24,614 nucleotides of DNA, taken from a virus. A model generated the notes under the pieces. That model saw only the letters and a program-made list of their open reading frames with translations, was not told where the DNA came from and ran no database searches. The stretch lies in IMG/VR virus record IMGVR_UViG_3300030389_001403, positions 1 through 24,614 of that record. One strand, given 5' to 3'. Shown here piece after piece: positions 19,333 through 24,614 of this stretch; position 1 is the first letter of the stretch, and every line of letters starts with the position of its first letter. The position numbers were made by a program, and so were the translations under genes.

Positions 19333-19502
19333 TAGTCAGCTTCCTCCGCAGTGTTAGTTTTAGCCCACTCCAAATACTCTTGGTAATCGGTGTTTGCTTC
19401 ATCGAACGGAACTGACCATATAGTTCCGTCTTCTTTTGTTACTTGGATAGCTGGAACCACACCATCTTTATCTTTTTTAAGTAGTTTGTATTTAATAGTC
19501 AT
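19332..19502 (-). CDS. Small fibre-companion protein, copy A (56 aa)
   Basis: A 56-residue frame from the ATG at 19502: MTIKYKLLKKDKDGVVPAIQ, then VTKEDGTIWSVPFDEANTDY and QEYLEWAKTNTAEEAD. It ends with the same YQEYLEW...EEAD pattern as copy B at 18035-18205 and shares its length of 56 residues. 'IPF/VPF-D-xANTDYQEYLxW' is a familiar ending for small genes following marine phage fibres. Its TAA overlaps the ATG of the next fibre gene (TAATG). Likely fibre assembly factor; inference. Confidence 0.78.
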   Translation of the reverse strand: MTIKYKLLKKDKDGVVPAIQVTKEDGTIWSVPFDEANTDYQEYLEWAKTNTAEEAD

Positions 19503-19504
19503 AA

Positions 19505-20749
19505 TTAAAGTTCTGCAGAGAAAGAAAAAGTAGCATTATTACTTCCATTATCACCCCATTCGCCTATTTGTCCCGTAGTCATACCCGAAGCAGTAGCACG
19601 AATATAAAGAGAACGTGGATGTGATCTAGTAATTTGAATACTACTTAAGGTAGATACACTTTGACCTGAAGAATTATAGGCTACAAGTCTAAAAGTATTA
19701 GTTGTTGATAAACTTGGACTCGCTCTCATAATTACTGGTAATTGAAATATAGTCTCTACGTTTGTTGCAGATGTAGCGTAACCAATACTAAAATTAGAAT
19801 AAGCTACGCTTGAAACCCATTTATAAAAGTATCTTTGGCAGAAAGCAAGCTCTTGACCGAATGACCTGTGTTCAAATTCAGTGACTTCTGTGCCAGCTTC
19901 CACTTGTAAGCCTGTAATTTGCCAAGTTGCACCATTAGTAGCACCTAATTGTGTTTGGCCAATAGTTCCTTGTGGAGCATTTGATGATGACCAACTTCCT
20001 GTTCCAGCTATTCCTTGATCTGCGCCCGCTCTATTAGACCCATTATATAATCCAAATTTTAATTCAAGTCCTGATGAAGTTCCTGCTTGATAAGTTCCAG
20101 AAGTATCGCCCGGAACTTTTAAAACTACTCTCGACCAACTCGTTGTCGCTGCATAAAGCATACAATAAGATCTACTACCACTATTATTAATAACAGCAAG
20201 ACCATAATTACCAGCTATTGATGCCTTAACATAAAAACTTATAACAAAATCTTTTGCACCTGATGTTCCTAAAGATAATCTGTTTATGTTTCGACCTTCA
20301 ATTCTGTGTTGCATCGAAAATCTGTCGTCAGCAGCAGGAGTTCCACCTGATGACTCAGGAGTAGTGATTGTAACTTTATTTGAATTATAAAAACCAGCAG
20401 GAGCATCTGCTACACGTTGTAGAGTAGCAGTTAATTCGCCACAATTATAGTTATAAACATGATACCTATCTGCTGCAAAATTTAAAGTATTGCCGGGAGA
20501 AGATGTGACCGCAGAGCCTCCATTTCTTTGATCAACCTCCATGCCTCCATTAATTACTATGTTTCTATTACTAAGTTGTCCACCATTTACACCAGTTACG
20601 TTTTGCAAACTATTTGCAGAATCTTTTGTCGCAAATACTCCAGATTCCGTACTAGGTAATTTTATTGTTTTGTCAGATGCAGGGTTAGTATCAGGCGCAG
20701 ATATTATTACACCATTACCACCGCTATGTTTTAGTTTAATAGAACTCAT
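19505..20749 (-). CDS. Tail fibre / receptor-binding protein, copy A (414 aa)
   Basis: A 414-residue protein. The N-terminus MSSIKLKHSGGNGVIISAPD followed by TNPASDKTIKLPSTESGVFA is the widespread phage fibre adaptor of the 'KLKHSGGNxVIIxAPxxNPASD' type. A module follows with NRNIVINGGMEVDQRNGGS (61-79), FVISFYVKAS (168-177), WQITGLQVEAGTEVTEFEHR (276-295) and SFGQELAFCQRYFYKW (296-311), matching the carbohydrate-binding-like module of copy B. A C-terminal domain ends ATFSFSAEL, resembling the CKFDAEL end of copy B. It likely recognises a host surface glycan or protein. The gene starts two bases after the chaperone-like gene. Confidence 0.87.
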   Translation of the reverse strand: MSSIKLKHSGGNGVIISAPDTNPASDKTIKLPSTESGVFATKDSANSLQNVTGVNGGQLSNRNIVINGGMEVDQRNGGSAVTSSPGNTLNFAADRYHVYNYNCGELTATLQRVADAPAGFYNSNKVTITTPESSGGTPAADDRFSMQHRIEGRNINRLSLGTSGAKDFVISFYVKASIAGNYGLAVINNSGSRSYCMLYAATTSWSRVVLKVPGDTSGTYQAGTSSGLELKFGLYNGSNRAGADQGIAGTGSWSSSNAPQGTIGQTQLGATNGATWQITGLQVEAGTEVTEFEHRSFGQELAFCQRYFYKWVSSVAYSNFSIGYATSATNVETIFQLPVIMRASPSLSTTNTFRLVAYNSSGQSVSTLSSIQITRSHPRSLYIRATASGMTTGQIGEWGDNGSNNATFSFSAEL

Positions 20750-20751
20750 AA

Positions 20752-21030
20752 TTAACTAGGCTCCGTAGGCCATGTAGGATTTGCGGGATCTGTAGTATTA
20801 GCTGGTAAATCCCTTAATTGTTGTCTGTAAGTTTTCCAAGCATCTGACATGGTAACGTCAGAGTTAGCCATCCAGTCAGATTGATTTAATAATGAATTTC
20901 TTTGAATACGTAATTCAGCCCATTGATTAGTAATTACTCTTGCTGCATCAACAGCATACAAAGCCTTTTCTTCATCAGTATCTTCTCTGGTTACAGTTGT
21001 GCCATCTGGATAGAAAGTTATATTAGTCAT
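20752..21030 (-). CDS. Phage tail assembly chaperone-like protein (92 aa)
   Basis: A 92-residue protein. The pattern RVITNQWAELRIQRNSLLNQ, then SDWMANSDVTMSDAWKTYRQ and QLRDLPANTTDPANPTWPTE, matches the tail assembly chaperone family defined by 'R..LL..sDWt...D......W..YRQ.LRDlP'. Such proteins help fibre or tail components fold. It sits between two fibre genes; its stop lies two bases before the next ATG and its start overlaps the previous stop by one base. The missing P and L in the usual 'TQLPDxPL' segment is a minor divergence. Confidence 0.85.
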   Translation of the reverse strand: MTNITFYPDGTTVTREDTDEEKALYAVDAARVITNQWAELRIQRNSLLNQSDWMANSDVTMSDAWKTYRQQLRDLPANTTDPANPTWPTEPS

Positions 21031-21731
21031 TATTCATAATCTCCTGTCTGATAACAACACACTACTCTTGCAGATTCATCATATTCATAACCACCGTTAA
21101 AAATTTGAATTTGATTTATAACACCTGTATTTCTCCATCTTCCTGTATGACTATACTGTCTCCTCTCTTGTTCACTACCATTTCTAAGATCAGTAAATCG
21201 TGCTCTGGTAAACCATCCTCCTTCATCTGCACCACCAGAATCGGTTGCTCTTTCAATAGTTACAACTCCATTAAATATATGCACATGACCTGTTGAGGCA
21301 GGTTCTATAATACTCATAAAATTACTGTCACCAGCATTACCATCACCTGCATTTAAAGCAACTGCTTGATCAGTATCAGCTGTAGAGTTAGTTCTAAAAG
21401 TACCCCAAGAATAATTACCACCAGAATCTATAGAGCCTGCACCAAATCTTAATCTCAATACACTGCTTGTGTTATTACCATCTATGCTATATCTCTGAAA
21501 AAAAAGTTTGATAATAACAGCGTTATTTGGAATTCCTGTAATTGTTGCACTTGTTAAAGAACCTGTATCTAAGTTTACTTGTATATGTTTTTTGTAAGTA
21601 TGTCGGCCACTAGCTTTAGCTGCTGTTACCGCATTAGCAGCAATCATATCTGTATCTACTATTCCATCAGGCAAACCTCCTACTGCTAAACCGCCTATTG
21701 TATTGTTGCTGCCGTTAAGTGTTAGTGCCAT
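21030..21731 (-). CDS. Fibre-associated protein (233 aa)
   Basis: A 233-residue protein with an N-terminal adaptor (MALTLNGSNNTIGGLAVGGL, then PDGIVDTDMIAANAVTAAKA) of a kind common in marine phage fibres. A beta-rich C-terminal domain follows, with HIQVNLDTGSLTSATITGIP, LRLRFGAGSIDSGGNYSWGT and WFTRARFTDLRNGSEQERRQ, ending CCYQTGDYE. It probably forms a trimeric tip or an extra attachment protein docking on the main fibre. The gene starts two bases after the long T7-type fibre gene. Confidence 0.82.
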   Translation of the reverse strand: MALTLNGSNNTIGGLAVGGLPDGIVDTDMIAANAVTAAKASGRHTYKKHIQVNLDTGSLTSATITGIPNNAVIIKLFFQRYSIDGNNTSSVLRLRFGAGSIDSGGNYSWGTFRTNSTADTDQAVALNAGDGNAGDSNFMSIIEPASTGHVHIFNGVVTIERATDSGGADEGGWFTRARFTDLRNGSEQERRQYSHTGRWRNTGVINQIQIFNGGYEYDESARVVCCYQTGDYE

Positions 21732-21733
21732 AG

Positions 21734-23497
21734 TTATACAAAAGTAACAACAGAAGGACTATTAATAGTCAGTGTAGCATTGATTGTAAATGGTGTCGGA
21801 ACAACTGCATTATGATTTGTACTTATTGTGTAATCCTGATCCATAGTATTTTCCGATTCGTGAAAAATTTTCTCACCGTTACCACCAGCAGCACCGCCAC
21901 CAATAGTTCCCCATGCACCATTGTTATAACCTTCAAATTGATTTAGTTGACTATTATGACGTATCATCCCAACTACAGGACTACCATCTCTAGCTGCTGT
22001 ATTACCAGATGGTAATTTTGCAGAACCACTAGTACTTGTTCTTGGTACTTTTTCTGTATCTAATTCTTGTATTGCAGCTTGCACATTAGTTGCAGCTACA
22101 TCTCCTGTAGCAGCAGAAACTATATTTGCAGCATCACCGGGAACATATGCAGCAACCCAAGCAGAGCCTGTGTATACTTTCATAATGTTTGATGTTGTGT
22201 TGTAATACAAATCACCACCAGTTAATGGGTCACCGTCATTATCTACAGTAGGATCACTAGATTTTGGCCCAAGATAAGTATCATCAAAATTATCAAAAGC
22301 AGCTAATGCAGATGCAGCAGAAGACGCTGCGGATGTTGCACTAGAAGCAGCATTTGTTGCGCTTGTAGCAGCTTCACCTGCTTTTGTTGTTGCAGTAGTT
22401 GCACTACCAGCAGCACCTGTAGCAGAATTTGCAGCATTACTTGCTTGTGTTGATGCAGTAGATGCAGATCCTGATGCAGCCGTTGCTGAAGATGCAGCAG
22501 CCGTTGCACTATTGGCAGCATTAGTAGCAGATGTACTTGCACCACTAGCTTGAGTTGTTGCTGTTGTCGCAGAACTAGCAGCGTTAGTTGCACTTGACGC
22601 TGCTGCTGTTGCAGAATTACTTGCGTTTGTTGCACTAGTTGCTGCATTAGTTGCAGACGTTGCTGCTTGTGTCGCTTTAGTTGTAGCTGTAGTAGCTTGA
22701 GTTGTAGCAGTATTGGCTTGTGTGGTAGCTGTAGTAGCACTATTTGCTGCTGCTGTAGCTGATGCTGCTGCTGCGTTTGCTGATGTTGTAGCTGCTGCTG
22801 CGTCTACTATTAAATTCCAAGCAGCAGAATTTGTATTAGTTGTTAAAGGTTGTGATCCACTAGACGTATGCGCTGAGACACATATAAAAATATTATTTGT
22901 TGATGTATCTTTTACAAAATCTCTTACATTATATGAACGACCTGCTGCCCAATCACCTCTATATACACCTAATTCTTGTACAACGTTAAATTCACCACTA
23001 TCGTCAAAACCTAATACTTTATTTGCTCTGGCTGCTGCGTTTTCTGTAATTTCTAAACTACCAATAGTATTAGTTAATGAAAATCTTATACCTCTATCTA
23101 ATTCTGTTTGTTGTTGTTGATGTAAGATTATTGCTTTATCTAATGCATCATTAATAACTTCTGGAAAAAACCCACCTTGGTTTGTTAAATCTGTACCTTG
23201 TAATGGTTCTACAGCAGAAGTAATAACAATACTAAATCCACTAGCTAAATTTTGATTATTACCGCCTGATTTTAATGTTATGCTTCCACCGGGATTGCTG
23301 TTTTGGTCTGCATTTAAAGTAACTATATAATCGTTATTTAATCCTAAAGTTAATGTTGTCTCGTTACTTGTGCTAGCCTCTAATTTTTTTACAACAATAT
23401 CTGCGTCTGTAAAAACTTTAAAAGCAAAAGGAAAAGTATGTGCAGAACCGTTACCTACAAAAGGATTTGTCTTTCTTGTAGTCGAATTTATCGTCAT
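21734..23497 (-). CDS. T7-type tail fibre protein with Ala/Ser/Thr repeat shaft (587 aa)
   Basis: Residues 1-150 match the T7 tail fibre N-terminal domain that attaches the fibre to the tail (TRKTNPFVGNGSAHTFPFAF, FFPEVINDALDKAIILHQQQ, TELDRGIRFS). Residues 178-230 (YRGDWAAGRSYNVRDFVKDT then NNIFICVSAHTSS) look like a small CBM5/12-type module. Residues 232-400 are a long Ala/Ser/Thr heptad-like repeat, likely a trimeric shaft. Residues 405-450 (DTYLGPKSSDPTVDN then DPLTGGDLYYNTTSNIMKVY) are a recurring fibre domain, and the C-terminus is beta-rich. It is the main fibre, first of the downstream fibre series. A 62-base gap (23498-23559) without a clear promoter separates it from the internal virion protein. 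Confidence 0.9.
   Translation of the reverse strand: MTINSTTRKTNPFVGNGSAHTFPFAFKVFTDADIVVKKLEASTSNETTLTLGLNNDYIVTLNADQNSNPGGSITLKSGGNNQNLASGFSIVITSAVEPLQGTDLTNQGGFFPEVINDALDKAIILHQQQQTELDRGIRFSLTNTIGSLEITENAAARANKVLGFDDSGEFNVVQELGVYRGDWAAGRSYNVRDFVKDTSTNNIFICVSAHTSSGSQPLTTNTNSAAWNLIVDAAAATTSANAAAASATAAANSATTATTQANTATTQATTATTKATQAATSATNAATSATNASNSATAAASSATNAASSATTATTQASGASTSATNAANSATAAASSATAASGSASTASTQASNAANSATGAAGSATTATTKAGEAATSATNAASSATSAASSAASALAAFDNFDDTYLGPKSSDPTVDNDGDPLTGGDLYYNTTSNIMKVYTGSAWVAAYVPGDAANIVSAATGDVAATNVQAAIQELDTEKVPRTSTSGSAKLPSGNTAARDGSPVVGMIRHNSQLNQFEGYNNGAWGTIGGGAAGGNGEKIFHESENTMDQDYTISTNHNAVVPTPFTINATLTINSPSVVTFV
22298..22804 (-). repeat. Ala/Ser/Thr heptad repeat region of the main fibre
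   Basis: About 170 residues of the fibre gene are nearly all Ala, Ser, Thr, Asn and Gln, in units such as SATNAAS, TATTQAS and SATAAAS with roughly seven-residue period. The DNA is a degenerate array of GCA/GTT/ACT-rich units that produces long chance open frames in other frames. Such repeats form extended trimeric coiled shafts in fibres and can vary in copy number by recombination. Confidence 0.85.
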
Positions 23498-23559
23498 TAA
23501 CTAGACTTATTCACTATCTTATTAAGGTTACTACTAGATCTTTTTATTACGGTCACGCC

Positions 23560-24614
23560 TTATTCTCTACTTCTGCGACTAGCTTTACCTGTAAACAACG
23601 CTCTTATATGATCTGGTGCATTTTCTGGTTCTATAAGACCTTTATTAATATCGTATTGAATACTAATAGGACGGCCTAATAATGTAAAAGGTATTCCTGT
23701 AGCTAACGTTAATGCTGATAATACATCTCTTATGTTTTTACCTGTAAGTTCTTTATCAGGATCAATCAAATTAAGTACAGTTCTTATAGTACCAACACTT
23801 GCTGCTTCTAAAGTAGACATAGATGGACTAGTTGTCATGCGATCATCATATGGCAAATCGTTTAATGAATTAAATGGCACAATAGCTATATTGCCAAAAG
23901 GCACTAATGCAGCAGCAGCCCTAAATTGTGAACCAAAAAACCAACTTGCAATATCATCTAAATAACCATCCTCGTCTTCATCATTTAAATCACCGCCTGT
24001 TGCTCTTACTATTAAATCTGCAATTATAGCTGGCAAACCAAAACCTAATAAATATGACATAAATAATTGACCAGTACCTTTACCTCCAACTTTAAATCCT
24101 AAATCATTAAATAATTTTTTATATTGTGTTGCATTTAAATTTGCAATCATATTGAAATAACCACCAAATTGCACCATAGTTTTATAAAAAGGAGAACCAA
24201 CTTGAAATGCTGCTAAGTCTTCTGCTTGTAAACTATCCTGTGTTAAACGTACATTTGCATCTGCTTGCTGTATCGCTTCTTTTTGTACCTCTATTTCTGA
24301 CATAGTTTTTGGACTTTCAGTTAAAACTTTGTTGTAAGTAGCAGACCAAACTACAGTATCGACTTGATTTTGAAATGCTTGTTGCATAAAATATCCATGC
24401 CTTTCTGCCCATTTTTGTATTTTTTGATATGCATTTGGATTTATTAGCAATTGGTTTAATGTATCTTGCACATCAAATATTTGGTTAAATTGACGTTCTT
24501 TCATAAAAGGTGATAATTCTGCTATTTCTTCTTGAAATTGCATTGGATTGCGTACATATTGTGCTAATGCACTTTTTAAATAACTAGGCCCTACCTTAAT
24601 CATTGCAGGGAAAT
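23560..24614 (-). CDS. C-terminal part of a large internal virion protein (partial)
   Basis: The frame is open to the right edge: the ATG at 24603 is preceded by in-frame FPA codons, so it is probably internal. The visible part, about 350 residues, has a helical stretch (EEIAELSPFMKERQFNQIFD, then QKIQKWAERHGYFMQQAF), and two hydrophobic segments (LFMSYLLGFGLPAIIADLIV and AALVPFGNIAIVPFNSL). Between them lies an acidic segment (GGDLNDEDEDGYLDDIASWF), and a basic end (KASRRSRE) closes the chain. Position just upstream of the T7-type fibre, helix content and membrane segments suggest the C-terminus of a large ejected core protein analogous to T7 gp16. I cannot confirm the family; the rest is outside the window. 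Confidence 0.65.
   Translation of the reverse strand, partial: FPAMIKVGPSYLKSALAQYVRNPMQFQEEIAELSPFMKERQFNQIFDVQDTLNQLLINPNAYQKIQKWAERHGYFMQQAFQNQVDTVVWSATYNKVLTESPKTMSEIEVQKEAIQQADANVRLTQDSLQAEDLAAFQVGSPFYKTMVQFGGYFNMIANLNATQYKKLFNDLGFKVGGKGTGQLFMSYLLGFGLPAIIADLIVRATGGDLNDEDEDGYLDDIASWFFGSQFRAAAALVPFGNIAIVPFNSLNDLPYDDRMTTSPSMSTLEAASVGTIRTVLNLIDPDKELTGKNIRDVLSALTLATGIPFTLLGRPISIQYDINKGLIEPENAPDHIRALFTGKASRRSRE

Noticed and set aside
22298-22804. CRISPR-like array
   Set aside because: The repeats are short, degenerate, in frame and without unique spacers; they encode the fibre shaft.
22303-23120. Long open frames on other frames and strand within the fibre gene
   Set aside because: They are products of the repeat composition (Leu/Gln- or Ala/Val-rich) and lie inside the well-supported T7-type fibre gene.

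Overview
The window is part of an AT-rich tailed-phage genome (Caudoviricetes), most likely a marine podovirus. The short-tail call rests on four things: a head-to-tail connector portal of the BPP-1/T7-like kind, a Bbp19-like small protein, a fibre with a T7-type N-terminal domain, and what looks like the C-terminus of a large internal virion protein. The marine call rests on fibre modules and several micro-proteins that I recall as common in marine phages. The host cannot be fixed. Two genes (16818-17456 and 17457-17684) remind me of cyanophage genes, but that is memory, not a search. No tRNA, IS element, CRISPR array, integrase, DNA polymerase, RNA polymerase or endolysin was recognised here.

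Layout. (1) 1-6027, minus strand: packaging and head genes, read right to left: a small HTH protein, TerS, TerL, an Asp/Asn beta-hydroxylase-like oxygenase, a GNAT, a small hydrophobic Ala-rich protein, the portal, and four small head-associated proteins; the last runs off the left edge. (2) 6028-6157: divergent control region. (3) 6158-8090, plus: five small unknown genes ending in an intrinsic terminator at 8089-8116. (4) 8127-8538, plus: a Cro/YdaS-like repressor and a CxxC protein. (5) 8547-14083, plus: one tightly overlapping operon with a peptidase-like protein, YqaJ-type exonuclease, RecT, a DUF1376 initiator-like protein, a DnaC-like loader, RusA and an SSB-like protein. (6) 14084-14177: hairpins between converging units. 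(7) 14178-14891, minus: four very small genes, one with an AT-hook-like tail and one with a membrane anchor. (8) 14939-16870, plus: a membrane protein and three apparently exported proteins. (9) 16818-24614, minus: an internal virion protein (partial), a chain of fibre genes with small companions, and at the 3' end the cyanophage-like pair.

Regulation. The most notable signal is a 19-bp imperfect palindrome (roughly TGTTGCA-N5-TGCAACA) present three times: 6107-6125, 8136-8154 and 8555-8573. Each copy lies in the spacer and -10 region of a plausible sigma-70 promoter, in front of the first early operon, the small repressor itself, and the recombination/replication operon. This makes a compact, self-regulated switch controlled by one 72-residue repressor plausible. 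Two of the units share a 17-nt leader motif (15/17 identical) and have no Shine-Dalgarno sequence, while downstream genes mostly have good ones.

If the genome is circular or circularly permuted, the left and right minus-strand blocks may be one late unit that starts near 6027, leaves the window at position 1 and returns at 24614. This is inference.
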